From Pipra filicauda (Eukaryota > Chordata > Aves > Passeriformes > Pipridae), in NCBI RefSeq assembly GCF_003945595.2, contig NW_024104998.1, positions 3,963,790 to 4,027,789 of the forward strand: a stretch of DNA of 64,000 nt. The letters are read 5' to 3'. The notes beneath the pieces are model-generated. The model ran no database searches. It was not told where the DNA came from and saw nothing but the letters and a program-made list of their open reading frames with translations. The translations under genes and the position numbers were made by a program. Shown here piece by piece: positions 47,963 to 62,300 of the stretch (its first letter is position 1; the number at the start of each line of letters is the position of its first letter).

Positions 47963-50900
47963 GTATGAAGCCTCATATGGCTTCAGATGGTTGAACCTGA
48001 AAAAGTCCAACAAGTTCTATCGATCTTTTTTTTGTCAAGTGGTTTTACATGGCTCATTAGCACTTACCAAGCATTTTGGGAGAACTTAGATATGTTCAAT
48101 CAGTGAATCTGGGTTGAAATCTTTAGAATTAACTTAGTTTAGAAAAAAATGATTGAATCACAAGCATCAAAAATAATTTCTGGATAAAGGAAAAATCACT
48201 ATAAAGTTCAAACAGATGGAATGAAACTCAGAAGTTATGTTCCTATTGCTAGGCAATCAGCTTGCACGCCTGTAGTCATAAAGAATCTGCCAATTTTAAA
48301 CTTATTTGCAATCTGATTATTCACGTTTCGCAGCTGATCCTTTCTGCAGGTTTCAGAACCTGAATTCTGTAGTCACTTTTCAAACACAGACTGTCCAATG
48401 CAGAGCACATTAAAGCCAGGAAACAAGCATTCATAAACATTTCAGATTTAACTGAACACTTCCTAGGTGTAGCAACATTAATATATTTCTGGAAGACAAA
48501 TAATTAAGATCAAATAAATAAACAAAAAAATAAAAAAAATTTAAAAAGCAAAATAAGCTTCAATAACAGAGACATTTTTGGGGTTTTTCGTCCAGTTATG
48601 AAAAATATCTTCCTTTCAAATAACTTAAAACATGTGGTTTTGGGGATAAAACTCAGAATGTGTAACAGGAAATAAGCCACCATTAACACCCTCAAAAAGT
48701 TTCCATTACTTTGCTCAGAAGAATCACTTTTAGGTAGACTATTGATTTCTCAAAACACCACAAGTAGAGGTAAATACTCCTGCTGTGGACACTTATCAAC
48801 AAAGAAAGGCTCACATCCCTTTTTCAGGGTGTAGACACCAATGAACTCCACCAAAATAATCAAGCTTCATAGTTTTAGGTCCTGTCTATTAATTCAAGTC
48901 ACAGTTTCACAACATGCTGATACGAAACGTGCCAAACCTGCATCAAGCAAGTTAACCTTCCCACAGAGAGTCACCAGCTGCTGGCTGCTCCCAACGGTGC
49001 ATTGCAGTATGTGACAAAGAGTCATGAAGAGAAGAGCTGACCTTTACTGTGAGGTATTGTTTGGTTTATAAATTCTAAACAGCTAAAAACATACCCAGAT
49101 CCTAGCAGTACCATGTCCACCACTTGGTATAGTATTTCACACTAAAATAGCCCATCTTTTCTGATCGTTTTCAGTGAAAAGCGCAGGTGTCCACATGCCT
49201 TCTGGTATTTACTCTGGAAGACTACAAATATAAATAAATTGAAATCTGATTTATAATAATTGCAGACTCTTCTAAGACATTTATTTTTAAAAACCACTTT
49301 TCTATAAATTTTTAGCCTCAAACAGAGGAAACTATTAATAATATTAAATGTTTATTCTTGCCACGAAGTGTAACGTACCATTTGACAGAAAATAACAGGC
49401 ATTCAGAATCACATCTAGAACTGGAGTTTTCTTAGACTATTGCTTAGCAGCAATACTCTGAATTTTTTTCGTATTCTAAATTGAAGCAAATAATTAAAGT
49501 CTCTAAAAGTTGTTACATATGAAGGTAAAACCTCTAGCATTAGACAAAGTTTCAAAACAAATAGTCCTCTGAAAAACAAAAAAAAAAAAAATTAAAAAGT
49601 TAAAAGACCTGTTTATAATTTTTAACATTTTTCAACATCAGTGATCTTGTAATCATTTTGACAAAATTTAGCTCTGATAAATGTTTCTAGTTTTGTGAAA
49701 TAAAATTTCCAACTAAAAAAAAAATTAAAGTTTTATCAGCTTTTGCACCAATTCTGAATCATAGTCATCATCTCTTGGTTTTAATACTTTAGAGGTATTC
49801 TTTGCTGTCTTTAAAAGAGTCATTTTTCCTATATTGTTTCCTTTCTATGAACTTTTACATACATGAACTTCTGCATGGTGTTCAGGATGTCACGTGAATG
49901 CTTATGCAACAGGAACAGAAACCTGTCATTACTGATTTGTCTAACAAGTGATTTGGCTACTCATTTCACTGAACTAACTCTTTCATTTCTACACTTCATA
50001 GATTTGGGAAGGAAAATTATACCTGTATATGAGAAACATTATTTTAGTCCTGAAGGGAGTTAGCAAATTACTAGCTGATTACCTTAATGACATATTATGG
50101 GCTCAGAGGTTATTGAGTAATATAGTAATATTTTTCATAGATCAAAGCCACTTTTATGAACGCCACATGGACACCAACTTTATTCAAATAATCTTTGCAA
50201 TGGGTCACTCCACTTGAATTTGCTACAGTCACTGCTATGAGATACTCTTTCATCTTTTCTACCTATCTTTATTTTAAGTGATAAGGCATAGGGGAAATAA
50301 TGCTGCCCATAGCTGACTTTTTCAGACAGCTTCAAAAGAAGTAGTTAAAAAGATGTATTATTTGTCCTACTACATTACTGTTGTTGAAATTTAATCTTAT
50401 AAGTCTTTTTTTTCCCCAGTAATTGAGGCAAATTTAAATTTAATTTTAGCTTATGTAACTTGCAATAGAGTTGTATCTGATTATGCCCAGGTTGTATCTG
50501 AGTTTTGATGTCATGGTCAGAAAATTATGTTTCGTTTCATCTGATGTTGGTGAAAAGGTTAGATGCTTTAATAAGCCAATATCTATGTGCGGAAAAAGTA
50601 TATACACAGTAATGTTCTCCTAGGGCATTATCATTAGATTCCTGTCCAAGCGTAGGAAGATGTTTACTCGTCCCCTCATCTTCTCTTATTTCTGAGTTTA
50701 TAGCTTGTTACCTTTTCCACCTTCTCTGAGAAAACATTATTCCTTTCATCTGCTTGTGTTAGGAGTTCAAAAGATGAGCAAGCTGGGACATTCCCTTCCC
50801 CTTTTGCTCAAACCTTTTCTGTGTTGGTGTGCAGTTTTTTACATCTGGACTCAAGTGCCTCTTTTATGTCCTTTATTGCGCTGTACAACACAGATCAATG

Positions 50901-53900
50901 TTAAGCTCAACAGTAGTTGTACATTTAAAAGGATGTAGATTTCCACTTCACATCTTGAAAAACCTTCCTAAATTCACTTGTTTAACCTTCCCTCTTCTTC
51001 TGTGTGCTATCTCCATTTGTTACATATCTGGTTTGATCCACCTGCTGTTCAACTGAGATTTTGATCTTCTCCTATACATTGTGCTACTGACAACAGTGTT
51101 CAAATTTTTTAAGGAACAGAGTAATGCACAAGTGATATATTGGAATGAACTACCATGAAACTATTATTCTTCTACACAAGAGTTCATGCTTCCTAAAATC
51201 TGATGGTGATAAAAAAACTTTTATGTTGCTCAGCATAAAAGGAAATAGCTGAACCATCCATGCAAATTCTTCTGTTTGTATTTATCACAGAGCTTGAGTG
51301 GCCACGTATCAGCAATTATTTCTGTTTTGCCTCACCCAGCTCTGTACGAGCAATAACTAAGCAAAGATCATCTCTTTATATAATACTTTAATATAGATGT
51401 TAAATAGTTCAATAAACAGCACAATTCACGTTGTTCTGTAGAATTCTGCTGGATCTGTTTCCAAATCTGAAATAATTTTTTCATTTCTTTTCTTCAGAAG
51501 ACTATATAATAGTTTTAAATTATCTTTCTAGAAGATAGAGATATTTAGTCCATATTTATCTTTCCTTAATTTTATGATCTAATTTTGATTAATAACTCTT
51601 TTAGATCTTTAAATTCCTAACCACTATATTTTTTTAATTGCTCCAATATGTCAATATTGCACAGTTACCAGCAAATAATGACATTTCTTTGTCCAAGTTA
51701 GATATCATCTACTCAAACTAAGCAGGAGATTTTTTTATCTAAAAACTCAATGACTCCAACTCCTGCCTCTTTAATGAATATATTTTACTGTGGGACAGTT
51801 GACATGCTCAGAACTTGAAGAAATTCAGCACAGATTTCCTGCAATCACAGTCAAAGAACTGTGATGCCACCTGTGTGAAGGGCTGGCACGTTGATTTCTT
51901 GGATGTTGATTAGAATGAAAGAAGCAGACAAGTAAATGTTCTATACATACTACAAATCAAATCAGGGTAATTTTATTTTTAGTCAGTTATATTTTCAGCT
52001 CTCCCCCCCAAAAAAAAAAATCAGAACTGGACATTATTTCAGAAAGATAAAAGGCATACTTATTGAATATGTTATTGTCAGGCTGAACTGGCACTGCTGT
52101 TGACAACAGCTATGACTGAATCCTGGTGAGCCAGTAAATAAATAAATAAATTGTAAAATAGAGAAAGAAAAGCACTGTAGGCAATAGGAACTTTCCTCAG
52201 TGGAATTTTCCAGTGCATACAGTAAGCAGAATGCTGAGGGACAGCATAAACAGCCCAACTGTTTGCCTACGCACATCATTCAGGGCCATAACTGGGGATA
52301 TTTGGGATGAACATAATCATTTGGCCAATTTCAGGTTTCTATAGGGCTTTAGGCTTTCCATGCCCCAAGTAAGTGGGATATAAATTACTTGTTGACAACT
52401 CCAGATGTGTCCCAGCTGAAAAGGTCACTGAGCTACATTAGTGTCATATTACCAGCACCAATGTAAAGGCTTCAAGACAAAATACATTGCAAACAGGATC
52501 GTTTGTGCCATCAGATAAAGCAACACATAGAACCTGAGACTTGGACACAGCAGAAAACAAAAATCACATCATCTTTGCAGATGCAGACTGATCCTAGAAC
52601 CACTCATCTGGGTGGAAAGTGTGAAAAACACAAGTGTCTGCATACCTTGAAAGTCTGTCCTTAAGAGTCAAAAAAACCACACTAACCTACTTTCTCAGAG
52701 GAATAAAACACTTTGTTCTCCAGCTATAGTAAAAAAAAAAAAAAAAACCAAAATAAACAAAGTAGTTTAGATAATTTTGGAATTGCACACAACTTTGCAA
52801 CAAATTCTTCAAACCTTCCATTTTTTATAATGTGAATTAATTCGATGCATAAAATATTGAGGGAAGAGTGGCTCTCTCTTTCAGTAAGGGATATAGTTGT
52901 TGGAGTACTCACCAAGAGCAGAAAGACCAAGCTTCCCAGGTGGTAGGGGGCTGACCATGAATGTGCCAAAGGCACTGTGGTATTTGAGGGAAGGTTTCTG
53001 ACAGTTCCTTTCGCTGAAGCTATTCGGTCTCAAAAAAGTCCTCATGTTTTCTTTGGGCAGGAGACAAAGAAGGTGAACACCTTCCTAAAGACATTCAGGG
53101 AGCTGTTTGGATGTGTTCCCTCTCAAAGGGATGGATCTGGATAGCCTGGGCAACAATGCACCTATGCAGAGAGGCACAGGGGTCCATGAAGGCTGCCAAG
53201 GCTGCTTGCATGACAGAAGGACAGTGCAGTACTTTCCAGAAGGATCCACAGTTGAGAAAGAGATTTGCAGGACAGATTTACCTCTGAAAGTTTCACACCA
53301 TTGGGAGGTACAGACTTTTGGTCCAAAAGAGCAGATCAAGCCCAGGACAATGTAAACTCTCCAAACTGCCTTTGACAGAGATATGAGGAGCATCTGCAGC
53401 ATCTGCTTTAATCTACTAATCTCCATTAACCAATTGCAGACATACACATATGGACAGATCTTATGTATGGGAGATCACCCTTAATCAGAGAAGCTAAGTG
53501 CAAACTATGCAGACTGTATTATGATATGGTGATCAGGGTGCTCTGGTGGGAGAAGCAGGTTTGAGCCAGTGAGTCTCACTTTCCTCCAGCAGTATTTAAG
53601 GCAAGGCAGCTCTATAGCTACCTCTGTGCAACCAATGCTGTAATACTTCTTTGTCACATTTTCATTTTTTCAGACTGAGATCTTTTGTTTATTTGTTTAT
53701 TTCAGCAAGAGAAACCTTAAAATATTTCCATTTTTTTCAGATTATGACATCCAAAAGAGACTGTTTTAATTGATTTGATGTGGCTGCAGGGTCAAATAAA
53801 AATGTGATGACACTACCCTATTCTAAGGGTCATGTCTTTTCCAGCTAGGACTTAATATCCTGAATTATTTAAGTATTTTTAAGACATCTAATCAGACAAC

Positions 53901-54949
53901 TAAGAGTATCCTTGTAGCTACTGTTAGTTTGCATAAACATTTAATGTTTGTATAGCTTAAATCACTATTATCTGAATAATTTAATCAAAATTTCAGCCCA
54001 TTGCCAGGAGAGTTTTCCTTTTGATTTAGAAGGGCAAGAATTTCACTCAAGATACAGAGGTTTTCCAAACCATTAAAGTATCATTTTCATTCATAACAAG
54101 ATCATTTGAATGTTTTTAAATGTTTTTATAAGTATTTAATTTTGAGTTCTATTAATACAAACATCTGCATATGTCAGGACAAATTAGAAAAGATTTTCCA
54201 ATTTTTATAAAGAATTCACTATTATTATTACATAAACCATAAATAAGAGAGATGATGTGGTCAAAATAACATGTAGTTGAAGTGATGTGTTACTGAAGTT
54301 ATTGGTTTGATACATATTCCTTTCTGCAAAACTTCTAACTGGAATAAAACTGGCAGCATGTTGTATAAATTTTAGATTTCTCTTTTCTGTTGTATTCATT
54401 TAACAGCTTTGTTAGTGCTTTGAAGTTTGAAGTAGTTCTGCAGTTATTTTATCATTATATACATGGGAGACAAAACTGTATTTAGTTTACAGAAGTAGTG
54501 TAGTGTCTTCTCCTGGACCTCATATTAGTCTTCCTCACAAAAGTAGCCCTTTATGCTAAATAAGTTTGAGCTGATCAGTCTCCAGGCTTGTTCTGAATTG
54601 ACCTACCAGAAGTATCTGTCATTCTTGTCGCCTGATGACTCTAACTGGATTCTCAGTACTTGGGTCTGATCTCCAGATTAGTCCTTTTGATTAAAGATAA
54701 TTAGCACTTGAACATTTCTATTTAAAATTCCAATCAGCTGCGATACTTTGCACACTGGCCGTGACTGTGGCAATCTGTGTACTTCACTTTTTTTTACAGA
54801 CACGTGGCACAAAACAAAAGAGCCCAGCTTGTCTGGAGATTTACTCCTGGAAAGTTTCTCTTGCAGGAAAATGATCTTTCTGTAAAGTAGCTGAAAGCTC
54901 TTTGCTTCTCTTGCTCAACAAAAACATTAAAGGAAGGAAATGTAATTGA
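47963..54949. other. No gene recognised; AT-rich DNA
   Basis: This has A tracts at about 49578, 52008 and 52731 and an AAAT repeat at 52133. A GC-richer patch at 53085-53447 has open frames on both strands (120 and 82 codons) without recognised domains. Confidence 0.55.
52133..52152. repeat. AAAT short tandem repeat
   Basis: Around four to five AAAT units (agtaaataaataaataaatt). Confidence 0.8.
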
Positions 54950-55556
54950 TACCAGTCACTGTGGACTTACAGAAAACAGGTTTTGTCAAACCTGCTTGAT
55001 TTAATTTCTTGAGGAGACTACAAGTTTGGTCAATAAATGTAACTGTGTAAATGTAATAGTCATTGTAAGCTATTTGCCTTGCTGCCATATACATTCCGAT
55101 AACAGTGAATTAGAGTGGGGCCAGCAAAGTGTATTTCACATATATTAAGATCCACCTAATGGACAGATCTTTAATGTAATCATCAATCATTTCATGGACT
55201 TCATTACAGCAAGTTTCTCCTGGGAGTGAGATTAAACCTGAGGCTTCCCAAAATTATTTGTTGTGATCTGGGTAGAATTACACTTACAATTTACAAAATA
55301 TAAAATTCTGGGGAGCCTAAAAATTGTCAGAATGAAGATTAGAAAAGCTCTCAAAGCAATCTAGATTTCCTTGTAAAATGAAGCCAGTTAGAAGTGTAAT
55401 TTTGTACTATTTAAGGCAAAATTATATCTAGAAGCAATATATGAAGGACAGTATTATAGACTGGGAACTATATTTTGGAAATCAGAGACCTCAGGGTAAT
55501 AGTGGATAAGCAATTTAGTATAAGCTCCCTGAATGATGCAAAAAGCCTATCAGCAA
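54950..55556 (+). mobile_element. Old CR1 LINE fragment, reverse-transcriptase region
   Basis: Eroded CR1 ORF2 is readable on the plus strand. Blocks are 'cttacagaaaacaggttttgtcaaacctgcttgattt', 'cttgaggagactacaagtttggtcaataaa' and, near the far end, 'gacctcagggtaatagtggataagcaatttagtataagctcc'. The last corresponds to the VDN...MSS motif near the end of the RT region. Stops and indels are plentiful. It resembles reptile-type CR1 more than the young avian subfamilies. It lies about 240 bp upstream of the zinc-finger LINE in the same orientation, but the two are different families. Confidence 0.68.
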
Positions 55557-55786
55557 CCCTAATGTGACTTCAACACATTCCATATTTCCTCTTTATTTAC
55601 TCCTATCTCAGTTTTCTCTGAGTTCTGACCTTTACACTTTGGCAGAATAAATATGCAACAACTTGAAAAAAAATCTCGGGGATGAGCAATTACGTCACTT
55701 GTAGTACACTGCTGATAATTTGGGGCTAACCAACTCTCCCATCCTAAACCATGTGGGACACATGGTAGTTTACTTAAAACGGACCA

Positions 55787-56293
55787 GTGATTTATGACAA
55801 GTCTACATTACACTGGTTAGATTATGTGACCAATACATCTGTTTTAGAACAAGCAGCAGTCACTAGCATTGTGGCCATGTTGCTGAGAATTCAGCTGCGC
55901 CGGGCAGGGCACGTCTCAAGGATGGAGGACCACCGCCTCCCTAAGATCTTGCTTGATGGTGAACTTGCCACTGGCTGCCGCAAGAGAGGAGCCCCGAAGA
56001 AAAGATACAAGGACTCCGTGAAACAACATCTCAGCCTCGGCCACATTGATCATCATAACTGGTCTACTCTGGCCTCAAACCGGGAGGCCTGGAGACACAC
56101 CATCTATAACGTTGCCGTTTCCTTTGAGAACACAGGCAGGATCACTCTCGAGGAGAAAAGACAACGCAGAAAGAACCGTGTCCTGCTGAATACACCACCT
56201 AAGGAGTCTTTCTGCTGTGCCTTTTGCAATCGGATATGTCTATCTCGTATTGGCCTCATAAGTCACCAGCGTGTCTGTAACAAACGTGGATAG
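55787..56293 (+). pseudogene. LINE ORF2 C-terminal fragment with CCHC zinc finger, 168 codons open
   Basis: The frame runs from a GTG, not an ATG, so the start is simply where the 5' truncation leaves the frame open. Residues around 20-60 hold the block HWLDYVTN...RRAGHVSRMEDHRLPKILLDGEL, and residues around 68-80 are a basic stretch containing KKRYKD. Residues around 90-108 contain NWSTLASNREAWR, typical of the region after the reverse transcriptase in such elements. A helical, charged segment EEKRQRRKNR follows. The C-terminus is a C-x2-C-x12-H-x3-C zinc finger (Cys144, Cys147, His160, Cys164), probably nucleic-acid binding. There is no internal stop or frameshift across 168 codons. The piece cannot retrotranspose alone. 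Either it inserted recently, or selection has kept the frame open. I favour a dead fragment, with exaptation as a less likely alternative. Confidence 0.72.
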
Positions 56294-56340
56294 TGCCTTC
56301 CTAAATCTTCATTCCCGAAGCCTAGCCATGATGGACATTA
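55795..56340 (+). mobile_element. 5'-truncated non-CR1 LINE, ORF2 C-terminus plus short 3' UTR
   Basis: The segment stands out from its AT-rich flanks by higher GC and CpG content and a long open frame. The translation matches the conserved C-terminal part of ORF2 in a group of animal LINEs often annotated as endonuclease/reverse transcriptase or craniofacial development protein 2-like. The visible signatures are RRAGHVSRMEDHRLPK, a GAPKKRYKD basic segment and a terminal zinc finger. The insertion lacks the endonuclease and reverse-transcriptase core. The 3' UTR after the TAG at 56291-56293 is only about 45 bp. A second copy of the 3' end lies at 12780-12857. I cannot assign the clade (an RTE-related or L2-related group is possible) without a search. 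Confidence 0.78.
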
Positions 56341-59300
56341 CACTGAAATTATGGACAAATTTGCTATAGGAATCCCTTTCCATAAATGCTACAACAACCT
56401 TGAAATGTGCACTCAAACCCAACCGTTTTTAATTGTTCAAGCCACAAGCCATAATCACATAATTCCCTCTGATTACCAAAGCACATTAGACTATTAATAT
56501 CTATATATTGCAATCTGAATAGATTAGCCTTTAGGACAAATTAACATCAAATTTCCTATAATACTAACAAATAAATTAGTCAAGCAGAAAGTTCAAATTC
56601 TAATTACCAGATAGTCATTAGATATGTCCAGTTACTAATACATCAGGCAGTGCCGGAGTGAGGGAGGGAGAGAGAGTGCTGTGATTAACTTGTAGGGGAA
56701 ATACAGCTGTGAAATCAATACACTCCCACTATTTTACAGCATTTCAGCTTCTAACTCACACTAAGAAGTCAAACACATCATCCACAAGCCCAAAGCAGAG
56801 GAAAATCCTGTTGTATTAAGCAAAAATATATACAGATGACAAGAGCAAAACATCACCCAGAGTTTCTCCAGTATTAGTGTAAGAACCATTTCATCAACTG
56901 TTTTAAATATCATAGCATAATGAATTTAATAGTAACAGCTAAGCAGACAAAGTAGTATGCCCCTAAAGTGGGCCTCTCCCTGTGGAAGTGTATGACTGGG
57001 TATGTATATGTGTGTATATATGTATGTGTATGTGTAATGCATGACTGTGAAGATACAAGTTGAAAAGGACTGCTTTTGTCTAATGAATTTTACTATAAAT
57101 GAAAGAACACAAGAGTATACCATTATACCATTATACCTGTCCCTCCAATCCCCCAAACCACATGTCACTGACACACCTACAAGTATTAGCAAACTTAGAA
57201 AATCACCCTCAGACTGTACAGGAGAGGAAAGTGGTGCTTACAACACTTCTGCTTTGCCTCACAGATTCAAAGCATGCCCCTAAGCAAGTCTGAGTCACTT
57301 TAAAGAGGTAGAAAAAGTTTAAAATTAGGCTTTATCTTCATTCACCCTGCATCACTGATGCAAATAAGGTTTGCTTCTTCTGCATACTACACATAGACTA
57401 AGATGTGGCAAGAAAAATTTTTTAAAAAAGCCCCTGTTTGTACTCCTTAAATGCAAGGTTTCTCAGACACCAAGCAAAGAGGCAACTAAGACATAAAAAA
57501 GTGCTCTTCTGTTTTCCCAAGACTGTTTCCCCACACTCATCAGGAGTGGTTTTAGAGCAATTTCTTTTTTACGATTGGCCTACTCCAGTTGATCAGCTAA
57601 TCAGTCACTGAGAATCCTCCCTTATTTCTTCTTGTCCAAAGAAACTGGGAAAATGTACCTAACTCACTGCTGAAAATTTCATCAAAGATCCAGCTTTACT
57701 CATCCTGATTACGAGCAATCAACATTTAACAATGACGGCTGTCTGAAGTTCAACTTAAACATTCCTGGGTTTTGCATATTGTATTATTTTGGATTTCAAG
57801 ACAGCAGCAAATTTAGTAGGGTGATCCTGCTCTTCATGCCTTCATAGGACAACCTCTGCCTCAGAAAGAAGAAAAAAAGAAATGGACTGTCTGACTGATG
57901 TCAATATACTGAAGATATGATACGGTGTGATTTGGTAATTTGTTCTTCTTGCACCCAGAATAAGAAGACAAAGATGGCACTTTTGTTGCAAAACAATTAT
58001 ATTTTCACTATTAACAGCTTTTTTTGAGCTCATGATATTGCTCCTGCCTTGGTACCCTTCAGAAAACACTTGATCCCATCCTGAAAATGTTTAAGAGCCT
58101 CTGTGCCCTGTCTTGGTCTCTACGTTGCTCCCATTCCTACAGTTGATACACTTGTTTGTTGATACATAATACTAAATCCAGTACATAAGGAACCACAGTC
58201 CACCAGACAGAAGGGAGGGTTAACCTGAGGATGTGTTATTTCTTTCATTTAAGTCCACTGCTAGAGCAACTCTAGAAAGTTCACTTTAATGGATGAATAA
58301 GAGATAGCTTCAGTTATCAGTTCCTGCAGGCACTGATATTTCAAATATAAACAGGCATGATAAAGATACTGAAGGCCTTAATTCTACCTCCCCTATTTAA
58401 ATTACAAATCACAACAAAAGCTTGGAAATTTTTGAGATCTGTTGCAAATCAAAGCATCAAGTTATCAACGATCCCAAATCAGGCTTTTCTTTAATAAAAC
58501 CACTGTCTGAGATATGGCTGGTTATTTTTTTAAACACTGGATTCCAACCACCAGGCTATGCAGGTGTCCTCAGGGGTCACAAGCCAGGCAAAACTAAGCT
58601 GGGGACTGCCAAACAGACAACTATAAGATCTATATTCCATTATTCCTCTGTACTTCTTCCTTAAGTTAATATTATGCTGTTAAGCATATAATCAACAGCA
58701 AGTAAATTCTTTCTTCATTTTTAATTTGTCTGTCTTGAATTAACTACACTATCTTGAACTAATGGTTACTTCATTAGGAATTGGCAAAACATCAAAGTAT
58801 TTCATTTTCATCCTCCTTAAAGCAGAAAAAAAAGCAATGGCCAACATAGAAGCATAACCAAGATTATCTGAAAAATAGAGAGTGTTCAACTGCTGAGCTG
58901 GAGAGTGAAAATAAGGTGTCAGTGTGTTAAAGTTGTGTTCCAGAAACAGGTTTTAGTCAGAAAACCCTTGAAATCTGGCCAGCCAGGGGAAAATACCCTT
59001 CAATTTTTGCTTGTAAATGCCTTATGCATATAAGAAGCAGGGCAGAAAGTGCTGATAGTCAATGTCTCTCTGAAAAAATGTGAAAAATGCAACATAAAGC
59101 ATTGAAAAGGTAAAAAAGGTTAGAGCATTCTAATCCTTTGTCTTAATTCCTTCAATTTGAAAAGAGCTTTTTACCGTTTGACATAATCCTCTGATTAACA
59201 ATACACCTGCTGTTTCTGACAAATCAATAGAGACATCACGTTTGAGTAAAATATAAAAGAATTTTCTCACCATTCTAATGTCTTTTTTTCAGTCTGAAAG

Positions 59301-62300
59301 CTCTTTAATATTCAGTCCAGAAGACAGCTACCAAAAAACAGACAGTAATGATGATGATTTTATTAATTTTGACTTGCAAAGAAATCTCAAATGGGACTAA
59401 CAAGTAATTTCTTCTTCTTCAGCAAAGTCTTATCCCCAGTCAGCTGTCAAAAAAAAAAAAAAGCATCTGTGGTGTCACATCTCATACATTTTGTATTAAT
59501 TATGTTGTTATAAACAATTTTAGGACCACATATATGTGTTCTTTATTTGTTGATTATGCGGACCCTTACGTGTTATTGCACAGACTTTCTAACCAATTTA
59601 AATCAATTCAGCTTCTACAATAGTCACCAGAATAGAAAGACATATAGGTTATGTTTTCCTCTAAATTAAACTCCTGGTTTACGACTTGCAATTTATTCTG
59701 CTCTTTTTCCAATTGCTCAGTTTTAACAAACAGAAATCTCGTTCATAGTGCTGCAGAGATGAGAATGATTTGCATTAAACTAGGTTTATTTGCTCATAGA
59801 CAAATGCACATGCAGACATTTGAAGGAGACAATTTTTTAAAGCAAAATACTGCACAACATAAATATGTCTGTTATATATTCACAGGAGACATTCTCCAGT
59901 AGGACTTACAGTAGCATTAGTATTTCATCAGGCTTCTTCCAGACTGGTATGCTGTATTATTCATTGGAACAACATTAAACTGAACATTCACCACCAGAGT
60001 AAAGGTTTCCAGTGCATGGACCACTGTCATTTTCATGGTACTTAGCAAAGAGAAAATAGTGTGTTTTTTTAAAACTCTCCAAAGCCAAATTCCAACAGGG
60101 GGGCAAAACATATTTTCTGGCAATTTCTCCCACCTCTTATCTTTACTTCAGTGACTGTTTGGAATAGAAGACCTAAAATATGCAGGACTTTTTACAGTAC
60201 TCTCTCTTTTTCTGAAGGTGCTCTCTCAGACTTCATATAATACATATTCATACAGCTTCCACTGTGTCACTAAAAGTTACTTTCTTAAAAATTCTATTTC
60301 TATACTGATAATGGTCATGGGAGAAAAAAAATACAAACCTAGAACTTGCAATAGACATGTTCGAATGAAGTCTCAGAATAGCTAGAGAAACACAGCCCAC
60401 CAATTCTCTCAGTGGTTTTGATCTCTACCAAGTAGGAATGTTGGCTCTTTCTCAACAAATGTGTGTAGTATACCAACAATTTTGTGTGCTCACCTGAGTG
60501 ACAAAATAGCTTCCTGCTATTTATACAAATACACTCAGCCAACACACTTCAGTGATTTTACCTTATCAATAATCCACAGTTATGCAACAGTCTCCAAATT
60601 ATTTTTGTAACGTGTCTGAAAGTACAATTACAGCTACAACTTGATGTGCAAATACATAGTCTTTAGTAGTTTATTTCTGAGTATGAACAATGCATTTTAC
60701 TTGCTACATTTTTGAATACATCTACTTTAGAAGTTTTGTTGCTTTTGTAATGAATTAATTCTTCTTTAAGAAGAGTAATATCAGCAGTTTCTGTTACAGG
60801 ATTAAGAAAGACCAGCAAGTAAAAGATAATATACTTTTATTTGGAGGGGAAAAAAATACTCATGTACACATTGCTCATTCATAGTCTTTATTCATGTAAG
60901 GCCTCCTGGGACATTTAATGGACCATGTAGATATTTTTCTTCCACTCCTGCTTCTGCTTCTCAGGAGCCATTTGTAGCCCAGCAGACAGACAGGCATCTT
61001 TCTTTCAAGGTGATGTAGATGAAAACATTACAACTTCTCTAAAACAGCAAACAGGTACCTGAGGTCAAGAAATAGTTCCATATTGTAACTTTTTCCTTCT
61101 AGTCTTTCCTTCCGAAGCTACACACTCTCCTGTTACCTAACAATTCTCCCATTAATTTTCTCCATTTCTTTAAAAAATTAGTTTTCTAAGGTGTTGTCAC
61201 ACCACAGCTTACTGTCCTAAAGGACCAGTCTGCCCATCAAATACATATCTACAGATGTTTGACTCCTTACACAAAGCCATAACAGAAAAATAAATTGAAG
61301 CAAATTCAGTTTGGAAATGACTGGAAAAACACTTCATAAGACACAGATACCACCATGCTTACTGTCAGATCTCTGAGTAAAAATGCACTTGGCCAGTAAA
61401 AGCTTTGCCTTCCTCAAGAGCAGTTGAAGAGCACCCCTCATCACAGATCTTCTTTCTCATGTTCAGATAGACCTCTGTGCCTTGTGACTTTCCTGCACAC
61501 CTCTTCACTATGATGAATGGCAAAGCCCTGGGGGCTGTTACATCTGTCTCATGCCTCAGAAAACAGCGCAATTAATCTCTTTTATATGAGCTGAGGAACA
61601 ACTTTCCTGCCAAATTGAGTCCAGATTAATCGTAGCTCCTAAATTAGTTACATTTGGAAAATAAAGTATTAATAGTTCTAATCAGCAGACAATATTATTC
61701 AAGGAAAGGATTTTGAAAAAAAATCATTCTGTTTTTACAACCCACAGAGGCGGGAAATTTTTCTCTCTAAAACAATACAGAAAACAAATATCCCATGGCC
61801 AGGTATTTAACTAATGGGGAATAGATTTTTTTCCCATGGGAATCTATGTTAGATGCAGACATCAGAACTGAATCAGAAATGGAGAGTGGAAACTACAAAA
61901 TATTTAAGAAGGTAAATCTTTTTTCAGATATGTATCTTGAATGGCAAAATCATAATTTCTGTGTATTTTTTTACTTCATTGCAAAATGGAATATTGTCTT
62001 CATTAGTTCAAGGTTTAGTCTAGTAAATGGATATTTATACCTAAATATGGTAAGTCAGGGATCCCATGTGCCTGTGTGAATTGTAATCATGCAATCACCC
62101 TCACTCATGCTTTCTATGTTATCTTCTGATGACACATGGCTTTAAAACTACCAGGTATTTTTAATTAGTTTTCATTTCATCGGATTGACAGTTTGAAATA
62201 GAACTGTGTTTTCCATTTAGTTTCTCAATTACTGTGCCATTATATGCCTTCAGCAACACTAAACTCTAAATTGCATCTTTTCTAAAGAAGATCCAACAAT

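Noticed and set aside
53085..53447. 120-codon minus-strand frame as a gene
   Set aside because: No recognisable domain, a plus-strand frame overlaps it, and no exon signals were convincing.
55787..55850. GTG at 55787 as a true translation start
   Set aside because: It is the edge of a 5'-truncated LINE, and homology begins a few codons later with no promoter or Kozak context.
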